DNA of 18,401 bases. It comes from JBGPBY01 sp041481485 (GTDB lineage: Bacteria; Acidobacteriota; Terriglobia; 20CM-2-55-15). Location: positions 1 to 18,401 of the forward strand of contig JBGPBY010000084.1 in assembly GCA_041481485.1 (NCBI GenBank). Direction: 5' to 3'. The notes under the pieces were generated by a model. It worked only from the letters and a program-made list of their open reading frames with translations. It made no database searches and had not been told where the DNA came from. Below, one piece after another: positions 1 to 9,395 of this stretch (position 1 is the first letter of the stretch; each line of letters starts with the position of its first letter). The translations under genes were made by a program, and so were the position numbers.

Positions 1-48
1 ATCGCTCGTCACCAAAATGAGGGGCCCGTCCCGGAATTTCCCCGCGGT

Positions 49-573
49 CTAGTTCTCTCGATCGACGATTAGCCTGAGGGACGTCCGGATTCTGTCGTCC
101 ACACGCGCGGAGTTACGACCTTCCGAATCGCCAGTTGGTCTCCTTTTGGATTGCCACAAGTCGCGAATGGTAATGATCAGTGCCTGCATATCCGTCTTCA
201 TAATGCATGCCCGAATACCGGCTGCGGTCATCTGATCCATCATTTCAAATGACTCGTGCATCGTCAGGATAATCAGCTCCGTATTGGGCGAATGTTCGTG
301 GATCAGTCTGGCGGCCTGAATGCCGTTCAGTTCCGGCATCGAGAGATCCAGCACCACAATATCTGGATGCAGCATGGCGTTCATGGCGACGGCTTCGCGG
401 CCGGTTGTGGCCTCGGCACACACTTCCCAGCCTATTTCGCGCCCGAGGAGGTTGCGTACATGGCGCCGGACTACAGGATGATCATCGGCTACCAGAATGC
501 GCAGCGCGTCGTTCGTCGGGAATGGTAACTCTGGCGTTAACTCTCGTGCCTTCCGGGCTGGATTCGATCTCAA
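49..573 (-). CDS. Receiver-only NarL/FixJ-type response regulator
   Basis: This 174-aa protein is a CheY-like receiver. It has an acidic pair in the LVADDHP motif (about residues 28-32), the phospho-acceptor Asp76 in VVLDLSMP, a Thr in the ILTMHES stretch and a Lys in the CIMKTD stretch. The domain starts near residue 25 and ends near 143. A basic, polar tail of about 30 residues follows in place of the LuxR-type helix-turn-helix usual in this family. The start is a TTG at 573 preceded by GGGAGGT four bases upstream, inside the last codons of the kinase gene, so the two genes overlap by 92 bp. A later CTG near residue 24 is an alternative start. It is most likely phosphorylated by the adjacent kinase (inference from overlap). 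With no DNA-binding domain, output would go through protein contact or phosphate relay. Receiver identity is clear; the start is less certain. Confidence 0.88.
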   Translation of the reverse strand: MRSNPARKARELTPELPFPTNDALRILVADDHPVVRRHVRNLLGREIGWEVCAEATTGREAVAMNAMLHPDIVVLDLSMPELNGIQAARLIHEHSPNTELIILTMHESFEMMDQMTAAGIRACIMKTDMQALIITIRDLWQSKRRPTGDSEGRNSARVDDRIRTSLRLIVDREN

Positions 574-1810
574 GTTGACCTCCCAGTTGTATCAGCCGCT
601 GTCGCATTCCCTGAATTCCCACTCCGGGCAGGGATGCTCCTTCGTGATCTCCTGGCGTCGGCATGCTAAAACCTCGGCCCTCATCCATGATTCGGAGAGC
701 GACAGTGCCTTTGTTTCGGGTTATCCAAATGCTCGCCCTCTTGCTGCCAGAGTGGCGATGAATATTGGCCAGACTTTCCTGCACGACGCGAAACAGTGTC
801 GTTTCGACTTCCGCCGGCAGGCGCCCGACGTCCTCTCGTAACAGCAAATCGACCTGAATCCCGCTGCGTTGCATAAACCCGCGCACAAACCAGCGCAAGG
901 CGGGAACAAGCCCTGCTTCATCGAGAAATGGTGGATGCAATACGTACGAGAGGGTGCAAAGTTCCTGAATCACCTGGTCGCAGAGCGACATGCCCTCCTG
1001 CAGCATTGCCGTGTGTTCCCGACGCAAACCGTCTACATCGCTTTTCACAGTGTCGATATCGGATTTGATGGCCACGACATTTTGCACGGTGACATCATGA
1101 AGATCGCGGGCGATCCGCCGACGTTCTTCGTCCTGAGCGCGCAAAACAAGACCCGTCAGCTCCTGTTGAGCATCATGAGCCCTCTTGATCTCCGTCACAT
1201 CCTCGTGTGTCACGACCAGACGCGGCACGCCCTGCACGTGAAACCGGCTCACCCGAACCTGGAACCAGGCCGTCCCGTTGGAATGGCTGCTTGGATAAAC
1301 GCAGCGAAAATCCTCCAGTTCGCCCGATTTGATGCGCTGCACTGCCTCAGCAACCAGGCGCGTTTCGTCGTCCTGTCTGCGGGAAGCTCCATTACCGGGA
1401 CCGCCCGTGGGACGATTCGCCTCTGCATACAATTCCCATCGGCGGTTGACGGCGATGACCGTGCCTTCCTTATCCAACAGCGCAACGCGGGCATTCAGGG
1501 AGTCGATGGTTGACTGAAGCATCCGCTGGCTTTCCAGCATCGCCTCTTCGGCGCGTCTGCGGGTGGCTCTTTGGAACATCAGCGCGGCAATAAGACCCGC
1601 TTCAAGCAGGCAAAGCGAGATCGTGCCGATGATTTGCCATCGATTCGGATCCCACATGGCTTGTTCCCGGACGGCAATCGAACCTTGAGATAAGCTCAGA
1701 ACGCTCTCAGATTTCTGTGTCGCCTTCTCTTCTTCCGCATTTGCAATGTGGCAAAACAGCAATCCGGCAACCACGAAAACCAGTGTGAAATGAATTGCGC
1801 GTCTCTTCAT
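482..1810 (-). CDS. NarL-type sensor histidine kinase lacking a periplasmic sensor
   Basis: This is a 442-aa membrane histidine kinase. Residues 1-25 form a signal peptide or first membrane helix. Only about 30 periplasmic residues follow before a second helix (about 58-79). Then come a PAS-like domain (about 100-210), a HisKA_3 dimerisation domain with phospho-acceptor His238 in ARDLHDVTVQN, and an ATP-binding domain with an N box (QESLANIHRH, 345-353), DEGRG (376-380) and GVGIQGM (396-402). The reading frame opens at 2014, but I chose the ATG at 1810 because it gives a proper signal sequence (MKRRAIHFTL) and has GGAG nine to ten bases upstream; the extra 68 residues look non-coding. The end overlaps the response regulator. 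The membrane-flanking segment resembles that of the kinase at 14704, which has a large periplasmic domain missing here. The kinase class is secure; the signal is unknown. Confidence 0.9.
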   Translation of the reverse strand: MKRRAIHFTLVFVVAGLLFCHIANAEEEKATQKSESVLSLSQGSIAVREQAMWDPNRWQIIGTISLCLLEAGLIAALMFQRATRRRAEEAMLESQRMLQSTIDSLNARVALLDKEGTVIAVNRRWELYAEANRPTGGPGNGASRRQDDETRLVAEAVQRIKSGELEDFRCVYPSSHSNGTAWFQVRVSRFHVQGVPRLVVTHEDVTEIKRAHDAQQELTGLVLRAQDEERRRIARDLHDVTVQNVVAIKSDIDTVKSDVDGLRREHTAMLQEGMSLCDQVIQELCTLSYVLHPPFLDEAGLVPALRWFVRGFMQRSGIQVDLLLREDVGRLPAEVETTLFRVVQESLANIHRHSGSKRASIWITRNKGTVALRIMDEGRGFSMPTPGDHEGASLPGVGIQGMRQRLIQLGGQLEIESSPEGTRVNARVTIPDERRAAHSGSR

Positions 1811-2100
1811 CTGAAAACACTCCGTAGTTGTGCAGAGCGCAAACAGTCTGGATATTGATACGCGTTGCCCATCCCGTGAGGAGAGCATGCTGCCGAGTCG
1901 TATTTGAGGGACTGGACTTCGCCTAAGTGCGCCGCAAAGGTGTCCCTGAGCGATTTTGTCATTCAGGTCTTTCCGCGAAGCCGAGATTAATAACAAGAAC
2001 CATAATGGAATCATGCGGATGAATAGATCGGGTGATTTCTGTAGTTTCGTTTAGGGAAAACGTGTAGCCAATTGCCGGATTGACATCGGTCGGCGGCGGC

Positions 2101-2133
2101 CCACTGTAGGCGCGGTCTATGACCGCGCACAAT
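2101..2133 (+). repeat. REP-like palindromic repeat, copy 1
   Basis: This is a 33-bp unit starting CCACTGTAGG and ending GCACAAT. Its core is a perfect hairpin, GCGCGGTC-TAT-GACCGCGC, at 2110-2128. Relative to copy 2, one stem base and its partner are both changed (C/G against G/C), so pairing is kept. It is intergenic and matches two other copies within 150 bp. Confidence 0.85.
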
Positions 2134-2163
2134 CCGTATCTTTGTGAATAAATTCGAATTGAG

Positions 2164-2196
2164 CCACTGTAGGGGCGGTCTATGACCGCCCACAAT
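2164..2196 (+). repeat. REP-like palindromic repeat, copy 2
   Basis: Same 33-bp unit as copy 1, with core hairpin GGGCGGTC-TAT-GACCGCCC at 2173-2191 (8-bp stem, 3-base loop). It is in direct orientation to copy 1, 30 bp after it, and inverted relative to copy 3. Confidence 0.87.
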
Positions 2197-2218
2197 TCGA
2201 AGGATTGCATTCCTCAAA

Positions 2219-2251
2219 ATTGTGGGCGGTCATAGACTGCCCCTTCAGTGG
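2219..2251 (-). repeat. REP-like palindromic repeat, copy 3 (inverted)
   Basis: Read on the minus strand this matches copy 2 at 31 of 33 positions. One of the two differences turns a stem pair into a G-T wobble. Copies 2 and 3 together form a long inverted repeat with 33-bp arms and a 22-bp spacer, able to form a large hairpin or cruciform. Confidence 0.85.
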
Positions 2252-2345
2252 GGAAAAGCATTCCTTCACAGCTGGCTATGACTCCGCGCCCACAGCTGGA
2301 GCTTTCCCGAACGAATTTCGTCACATGAAATGGTGGTTCCGCGAA

Positions 2346-2351
2346 TATAAT
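2346..2351 (+). promoter_or_regulatory. Consensus -10 box of the four-gene operon promoter
   Basis: TATAAT is a perfect -10 hexamer lying 53 bp upstream of the ATG at 2405. Only a weak -35 is seen: TCACAT at 2321-2326, with a 19-bp spacer. A start near 2358 would give a leader of about 47 bases that includes the AAGGAG ribosome-binding site. The hexamer is seen directly; promoter function is inferred. Confidence 0.5.
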
Positions 2352-2404
2352 GTGCGCGAGAATTGGCTCCATCGAAAGACCTTGTCTCTGAAGGAGAACC
2401 TTCA

Positions 2405-3346
2405 ATGATTCCGTCACATCGCCGTGACTTTCTGAAGACTTTGCTTGGCGGCGCGGCCGGCTTGTCACTTTCCACCAGACTCTGGGGACAGTCTCGGAGC
2501 ACTCCCATTACCGCAACCAAAATTGCCGACAACTTCGCCGTAATCTCCGGCGCCGGATCAAACGTTGTCGTGCTGAGCACTTCCGAAGGTCTGCTCCTGG
2601 TCAACGGCGGTCTCCCGGAGTATTCCGCGGACTTGTTGAAGCTGGTTTCCAATCAGTCAGGACCGGGTTATCCCAGTGCCATTCAGGCTCTTTTCAATAC
2701 CGACTGGCATTTGGAAAACACCGGATCCAACGACACCCTTGGTAAAACGGGAGTCAAAATCTATTCCCATGAAAACACGAAACTCTGGATGAACACCGAG
2801 ATCGTCGTGCAGTGGCAGCGCAAAACATACCCACCGCGCGCAAAAACGGCACTGCCGAATCAAACAATCTATACGAACAACAAGATCACGTTCGGCAAGG
2901 AAGAAATCCATTACGGACATCTCGGCCAGGCCCACACCGATGGCGATATCTTTGTCTACTTTCCCGGCCCGAACATTCTGGTCACCGGCGATGTGTTTAC
3001 ACCCGGCAGCTATCCGGTTATGGACTGGTCGACTGGAGGATGGATCACCGGCTTATCCGGTGCGACCAAAACGCTCGTCAATACGGCAAATGCACAGACT
3101 AAAATCATTGGCTCCAATGGCGGCGTCCAATCCCTCGCAGAACTGAAGGCGCAGGCCGATATGCTTGCCGCAATGCAGGCGAAGTTCTACGAGATGATGA
3201 AAAAGGGGATGTCTGCCAGTGCAATGGCAGCGGCAGCTCCAACAAAAGACTACGACGCCAAATGGGGGAATCCGGAACTGTTCGTGGCGAATGTATATCC
3301 CGGATTGTGGAATCACGTGCGTGAACTCGGCCTCGGAATCCTTTAG
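2405..3346 (+). CDS. Tat-exported metallo-beta-lactamase-fold protein with eroded metal site
   Basis: This 313-aa protein begins with a twin-arginine signal (HRRDFLKTLLGG, followed by a hydrophobic stretch to about residue 28). The start at ATG 2405 has AAGGAG eight bases upstream; the frame extends to 2363 but that adds residues before the signal. The body follows the metallo-beta-lactamase fold: LLVNGG (64-69), NTDWHLENTGSN (98-109), AHTDGD (176-181) and VTGDVF (193-198). In active members the third stretch reads roughly NTHWHxDHTGGN. Here the first His is Asp100, the Asp is Glu104 and the last His is Asn105. The later His of the GHG region is replaced by Asn238. His102, His177 and Asp196 remain. 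A normal two-zinc site is therefore unlikely. It is the first gene of an operon, 18 bp before the next start. Fold confidence is good; function is unknown. Confidence 0.87.
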   Translation: MIPSHRRDFLKTLLGGAAGLSLSTRLWGQSRSTPITATKIADNFAVISGAGSNVVVLSTSEGLLLVNGGLPEYSADLLKLVSNQSGPGYPSAIQALFNTDWHLENTGSNDTLGKTGVKIYSHENTKLWMNTEIVVQWQRKTYPPRAKTALPNQTIYTNNKITFGKEEIHYGHLGQAHTDGDIFVYFPGPNILVTGDVFTPGSYPVMDWSTGGWITGLSGATKTLVNTANAQTKIIGSNGGVQSLAELKAQADMLAAMQAKFYEMMKKGMSASAMAAAAPTKDYDAKWGNPELFVANVYPGLWNHVRELGLGIL

Positions 3347-3367
3347 AGATCAATCAGTGGAGAAATG

Positions 3368-5686
<2,319 letters not shown>

Positions 5687-5694
5687 GAGGAAGC

Positions 5695-7014
5695 ATGTTC
5701 ATTACGAAAAAACATTTGTCTCGCCGGACATTCTTACGCGGCGCCGGAGTGACCATTGCATTGCCGTTGCTGGATGCCATGATTCCGGCCAGCACGGCCC
5801 TCGCTCAGACTGCGGCCGCGCCGATGCTTCGCGCCGGCTTCATCTACTTCCCGCATGGCGCCATCATGAACGAATGGACGCCCACTGCCGAAGGCGCGAA
5901 TTTCGAGCTTCCTACGATTCTGAAGCCTCTCGAACCCTTCAAAAAACAGCTCACCATCGTCAGCGGACTGCAGAACCGCGCGGCTATCGCCCCGCCGGTT
6001 CATGCGCTCAGTCCGGGAACATGGCTGAGCGGTGTGGCGCCACGAAAGTCGCAGTCGCCATGGGGCGGAGTCACCATTGACCAGATGATCGCTCAGAAAA
6101 TCGGACAGGATACGCCGTTCCCATCTCTCGAAGTCGGCATCGAAGCTCGCCAGAACGCCGTGGGCGATCGCGACTATGGTTCCAGCTACGGCGGAACGAT
6201 TTCATTCCGCACCCCATCCAATCCACTGCCCGTGGAGTCCAATCCGCGCAAAGTGTTTCAGCGCCTGTTCGGACAGGGTGATACCGCAGAAGACCGGAAG
6301 AACGTCGCAAAAACCTATTCCAGCATCCTCGACCTGGTAACCGCGGAAGCGGCAGATCTGCAAAGATCGCTCGGCGCACGCGACAAAGCCATGGTGGCGG
6401 ACTATCTCGACTCGGTCCGGGAAGTCGAGCGCCAGGTGCAGAAGATGGAAGAGCGCGATCTCAGCAAACTGAAACTGCCGAATGCGCCGACAGGTCCGCC
6501 GGCCGCCAATGAAGCGCACCTTGCGCTGATGTTCGATTTGCTGGCCTTGGCATTCCAGGCCAATTTGACGCGCGTCGTGAATGTGATGATGGCGGCGGAA
6601 GTCAGCGGTCTCACTTATCCTCAGGTTCAGGTGACCGATCCGTTCCATCAAACGTCGCACCACGACAATAACAAGCTCAAGATCGATAAGCTGGTGAAGA
6701 TCCAAACGTATCACAGCAACGTCATGGCAAAATTCGCAGCCAAGCTTGCCGCATTGCCCGACGGCGACGGGAACATGCTTGATCACGCGCTGCTGTTCTA
6801 CGGCAGCAACATGAGCAACAGCAATGCGCACAACCACCAACCGCTGCCATCGGCGCTGATCGGCGGCGCAAACGGCAAGATCAAAGGCGGACAACATTTG
6901 AAGTATCCCGATAACACTCCGCTGTCGAATCTGCTGCTGACTATTGTGCGCCGTGCAGGCATCGAGACCGATAAAGTCGGCGACGATGGAACGAAGGAAC
7001 TCTCGGAGGTTTAA
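5695..7014 (+). CDS. Tat-exported DUF1552 family protein
   Basis: A 439-aa protein of the DUF1552 family. The N terminus is a clear twin-arginine signal, SRRTFLRGAG followed by a hydrophobic stretch and an AxA-type cleavage region ending near residue 38 (TALAQ). The mature part carries typical family stretches such as FIYFPHGAIMNEWTP near residue 50 and a late LLFYGSNMSNSNAHNH stretch, whose Asp/Ser/His pattern recalls sulfatase or phosphatase-like folds; that resemblance is not proven. AGGAGG lies four bases before the ATG. DUF1552 genes habitually follow DUF1592-type genes, as here, so the two probably act together in the periplasm. Its reaction is unknown. The stop codon directly abuts the ATG of the ankyrin gene, which implies co-translation. 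Confidence 0.92.
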   Translation: MFITKKHLSRRTFLRGAGVTIALPLLDAMIPASTALAQTAAAPMLRAGFIYFPHGAIMNEWTPTAEGANFELPTILKPLEPFKKQLTIVSGLQNRAAIAPPVHALSPGTWLSGVAPRKSQSPWGGVTIDQMIAQKIGQDTPFPSLEVGIEARQNAVGDRDYGSSYGGTISFRTPSNPLPVESNPRKVFQRLFGQGDTAEDRKNVAKTYSSILDLVTAEAADLQRSLGARDKAMVADYLDSVREVERQVQKMEERDLSKLKLPNAPTGPPAANEAHLALMFDLLALAFQANLTRVVNVMMAAEVSGLTYPQVQVTDPFHQTSHHDNNKLKIDKLVKIQTYHSNVMAKFAAKLAALPDGDGNMLDHALLFYGSNMSNSNAHNHQPLPSALIGGANGKIKGGQHLKYPDNTPLSNLLLTIVRRAGIETDKVGDDGTKELSEV

Positions 7015-8613
7015 ATGCGATTGAGAGTTTTGCTGTCCGCTGCCGCAATTCTTGTCTCCGGAACGAGCGCTGCATTCGCTCAGTCCACGCTGCTCGAAGC
7101 ACTGCAGTCGGGGAATAAAACCGCCGCGCTAAAGTTCATCGACCAACGTGCCGACGTGAAGGCCACGGCTTCCGATGGGAGCACCGCACTGCACTGGGCA
7201 GTTCACAACGGCGATGCCGAAGTTGTCGACCGGTTGATCCGGGCCGGAGCAAACGTCAACGCGAAAAACGATTTCGGATCGACGCCGATTGTCGAAGCCG
7301 CCAACAGCGGCAATACTGCGGTGATCGATAGCTTGCTGAAAGGCGGAGCAGACGCCAATGCGACATTTGCCGATGGCGAAACCGTGCTGATGATCGTTGC
7401 ACGCAGCACGAACGTTAGAGCGGCGGAACTGCTCATTGCCAGGGGCGCGAATGTCAATGCGGTGGAAACGCAGAAACTGCAAACGGCCCTGATGTGGGCC
7501 TCCGGTCAGGGCCAGGGGCCGATGGTGCGGACGCTGATCGCGCACGGCGCCAATGTGAACGCACGTTCATTGGTGAACGCTACCGCCACCGCCAATTACT
7601 CCGATTCCACGTACAAGGACTGGCCCTCCAACGTCAGCACGGAACCACGCGCGGGTCCGCGAGCGCCGGGAGGTTTGACGGCATTGCTCTATGCGTCCCG
7701 CGAGGGCTGCCTGGAATGCGTGAAAGCGCTGATTGACGGCAAGGCCATTCTCGACATGCCGGATCCGGAAGGCATCACACCGCTAATCATGTCGATTACC
7801 AATTTTCATTTCGATGTCGCGGCGGCGCTGATCAAAGCCGGTGCCAATCCCGATCGCTGGGATTTGTGGGGACGCAGTCCGCTGTATTGCGCCGTCGATA
7901 TGAACAGCATTCCGCATGGCGGACGGGCCGATCTTCCGTCGGTGGACGACACCACCGCGCTGAAAGTCATCGAGATGCTGCTCGATGCCGGCGCCAATCC
8001 GAATCTCCAGCTGAAACTGCTTCCACCCTACCGCAACGTCGGCGCCGATCGCGGTGTGGACGGCCTGCTCACTATCGGCGTCACTCCGCTGGTTCGCGCG
8101 GCTAAGGGACTGGACGCCCCTGCGATTCGCCTGCTGGTGGCGCACGGCGCGAACCTCACGTTGACGGGCGCACGCGGCGTCACTCCGATCATGGCGGCGG
8201 CAGGCATGGGTTCAGTCGATGCGGATACGCGCGGTTTCTACCCCGCCACGGAGGACACGGCCCAGCGATCCAGGGATTCCATCGAAGCGCTGGTCAAGGC
8301 GGGAGCCGACGTGAACTCCGTCAATCCCACCAATGGCCAGACGCCGTTGCATGCCGCCGCGTTCTGGGGCTGGAATCTTGCGGTTCAATATCTCGTGGAT
8401 CACGGCGCCAAGGTCGATGCCCGCGACAGAAACGGCAAAACCGTGGTCGATTCCGCCATGGGCAGAAACGGTGGGAACAGCCGCGGCGGTGCTCGTATCG
8501 ACGTGCATCAGGATACCGCCGATTTGCTGATCAAGCTTGGCGCCCCGGCAGGTACCGCTCCGACTGCCGCACCACCATTGCCTCCTCGGGCAGACGGAAC
8601 AACCGGCAGATAG
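7015..8613 (+). CDS. Secreted ankyrin-repeat protein
   Basis: A 532-aa protein with a signal peptide (about 1-23, ending AFAQ) followed by about eight to ten ankyrin repeats. Repeats are recognised by recurring G-TALH/TPL--A and LL--GANVNA phrases, for example near residues 60-90, 93-120, 127-155, 158-185, 222-250, 255-282, 370-400 and 440-470. Two breaks interrupt the array: a Ser/Thr-rich loop at about 185-220 and a longer insert at about 290-365. The tail is rich in Ala and Pro. GGAGG lies five bases before the ATG, overlapping the end of the DUF1552 gene. Ankyrin arrays bind proteins; the likely partners here are the exported products of the same operon (inference). Bacterial secreted ankyrins next to DUF1592/DUF1552 pairs are a recurring arrangement in Acidobacteria. 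Confidence 0.93.
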   Translation: MRLRVLLSAAAILVSGTSAAFAQSTLLEALQSGNKTAALKFIDQRADVKATASDGSTALHWAVHNGDAEVVDRLIRAGANVNAKNDFGSTPIVEAANSGNTAVIDSLLKGGADANATFADGETVLMIVARSTNVRAAELLIARGANVNAVETQKLQTALMWASGQGQGPMVRTLIAHGANVNARSLVNATATANYSDSTYKDWPSNVSTEPRAGPRAPGGLTALLYASREGCLECVKALIDGKAILDMPDPEGITPLIMSITNFHFDVAAALIKAGANPDRWDLWGRSPLYCAVDMNSIPHGGRADLPSVDDTTALKVIEMLLDAGANPNLQLKLLPPYRNVGADRGVDGLLTIGVTPLVRAAKGLDAPAIRLLVAHGANLTLTGARGVTPIMAAAGMGSVDADTRGFYPATEDTAQRSRDSIEALVKAGADVNSVNPTNGQTPLHAAAFWGWNLAVQYLVDHGAKVDARDRNGKTVVDSAMGRNGGNSRGGARIDVHQDTADLLIKLGAPAGTAPTAAPPLPPRADGTTGR

Positions 8614-8617
8614 CACG

Positions 8618-8647
8618 AAAGGCTGCCGGCGATACCGGCGGCCCTTT
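8618..8647. terminator. Hairpin between convergent genes, likely bidirectional terminator
   Basis: The sequence AAAGGCTGCCGG, a short loop and CCGGCGGCCCTTT form a G+C-rich stem flanked by A and T runs. It lies 4 bp after the ankyrin stop and just before the end of the convergent PIN gene, so it can serve both strands. One mismatch and one G-T pair occur in the outer stem. Confidence 0.6.
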
Positions 8648-8651
8648 CGAT

Positions 8652-9083
8652 TCACCGGGCCGCGCGTACCAAACGGAAGGGGTTTTCGATTCGCAATTTG
8701 CCAATCGTCCTGCCATGTTGAAGATCTTCGGACCAAAGCCGCTGTGCTCCGCCCCGCAGCGCTGCCTCAATGATCAGAGAGTCCCAGAAGGAAATCGAGT
8801 CGCGCTGACTGAGTTGTATTGCGGAAAGAATGAGGCTCCCGTCGACAGTAACGAGCGGCATCGCCGCAAATCTCCGAACCGCTTCGAGGGCAACTCCCGG
8901 CGTCAAAGGCCTGGCAAGTTTCCGTGTAACGGTGACATAAAACTCCTGCATCACCTGAGTGCTGAGCAGCAGATTGCCGCCGCTGCCTTCGTCCAGAATA
9001 ATTCCCTGGGCGATAGTTTTTTTCTCCGGAGAGTCCTGATCAAAGAGGTACACCAGTACATTCGAATCTATAAACGACTTCAT
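8652..9083 (-). CDS. vapC: VapC-type PIN-domain toxin
   Basis: A 143-aa PIN-domain protein, the usual VapC length. The family's acidic active-site residues are visible: Asp6 in FIDSNVLVY, Glu47 in VMQEFY, Asp101 in ISFWDSLII and Asp120 in LWSEDLQHG. These would hold Mg2+ for ribonuclease activity. The start codon overlaps the antitoxin stop as ATGA, so translation is coupled. In characterised VapC proteins the targets are specific RNAs, often tRNAs; the target here cannot be read from the sequence. All catalytic residues are intact, so it should be active. The gene ends 5 bp from the hairpin shared with the ankyrin gene. Confidence 0.92.
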   Translation of the reverse strand: MKSFIDSNVLVYLFDQDSPEKKTIAQGIILDEGSGGNLLLSTQVMQEFYVTVTRKLARPLTPGVALEAVRRFAAMPLVTVDGSLILSAIQLSQRDSISFWDSLIIEAALRGGAQRLWSEDLQHGRTIGKLRIENPFRLVRAAR

Positions 9084-9313
9084 AATTTTCGATCATGAAG
9101 ATCGTCTCTCGTCCACTTTGCAGAACCTTTCCGGGAACGGAATTTTTTCGACATGTCTACAATTTCAGAAACAACTTCGCCATGGCTGTGAACGCGGCTG
9201 TACGATTCCAGATACTGCCGCACCAGGGCGTTGATCGATGTCCCGTCGTGCAGGGCGCGGATGCGCGCATTTCTAAGAGTATTTTCGTCTATGGTCAGTG
9301 TCAGATTTGCCAT
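9080..9313 (-). CDS. vapB: VapB-type ribbon-helix-helix antitoxin
   Basis: A 77-aa protein. The N-terminal 40 residues (strand NLTLTIDENT, then two helices containing ALHDGTSINALVRQYLESY) match a ribbon-helix-helix DNA-binding fold. The charged C-terminal tail (KWTRDDLHDR) fits toxin binding. The frame opens at 9466, but ATG 9313 is chosen because it starts exactly at the DNA-binding strand and has GAGGAG seven bases upstream. It should neutralise the adjacent PIN toxin and repress the operon. A perfect inverted repeat 31 bp upstream is the likely operator. The gene overlaps the toxin start by four bases. Confidence 0.9.
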   Translation of the reverse strand: MANLTLTIDENTLRNARIRALHDGTSINALVRQYLESYSRVHSHGEVVSEIVDMSKKFRSRKGSAKWTRDDLHDRKL

Positions 9314-9335
9314 GCTGTGACTCCTCAAGGAACAC

Positions 9336-9367
9336 AGGTTACGTGTTACACATATCCAGTGTAACAT
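9336..9367. promoter_or_regulatory. Divergent promoter region with inverted-repeat operator
   Basis: TGTTACAC (9344-9351) and GTGTAACA (9359-9366) are perfect 8-bp arms separated by 7 bp. On the plus strand TTACGT (9339-9344), 17 bp and TAACAT (9362-9367) make a candidate promoter for the amidohydrolase. On the minus strand TTACAC (9364-9359), 17 bp and TAACCT (9341-9336) make one for vapB. The arms overlap both. A VapB dimer-of-dimers binding here is inferred. Confidence 0.6.
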
Positions 9368-9395
9368 CAGGGAAGACAGAATCAGGAGTTCATCG

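Larger units (their letters stand above)
1811..2404. other. Intergenic region between divergent operons
   Basis: This stretch of about 590 bp has no convincing gene. Open frames across it on the minus strand give a recurring AVIDR-YSG phrase that is only the translation of the palindromic repeats. It holds three REP-like repeat copies (2101-2251), a pair of 9-bp direct repeats CACAGCTGG at 2267-2275 and 2291-2299, and a promoter with TATAAT at 2346-2351 for the downstream plus-strand operon. I found no clear promoter for the minus-strand kinase. Between 1811 and 2100 I see nothing else. Confidence 0.75.

Noticed and set aside
1..48. Remnant of a helix-turn-helix domain beyond the end of the first regulator.
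   Set aside because: None of the three minus-strand frames in the 48 bases available resembles a LuxR-type domain, and the stretch is too short to judge further.
1811..2014. N-terminal extension of the first kinase up to an ATG at 2014.
   Set aside because: The extension has no domain character and would bury a good signal peptide; the ATG at 1810 has a ribosome-binding site.
1959..2468. Overlapping short open frames with AVIDR-YSG phrases across the region 1959-2468.
   Set aside because: They are translations of the palindromic repeat on both strands, with no ribosome-binding sites.
6202..6897. Long minus-strand open frame (231 codons) opposite the DUF1552 gene.
   Set aside because: It is a shadow of a well-supported gene and has a His/Val/Arg-rich composition typical of antisense frames.
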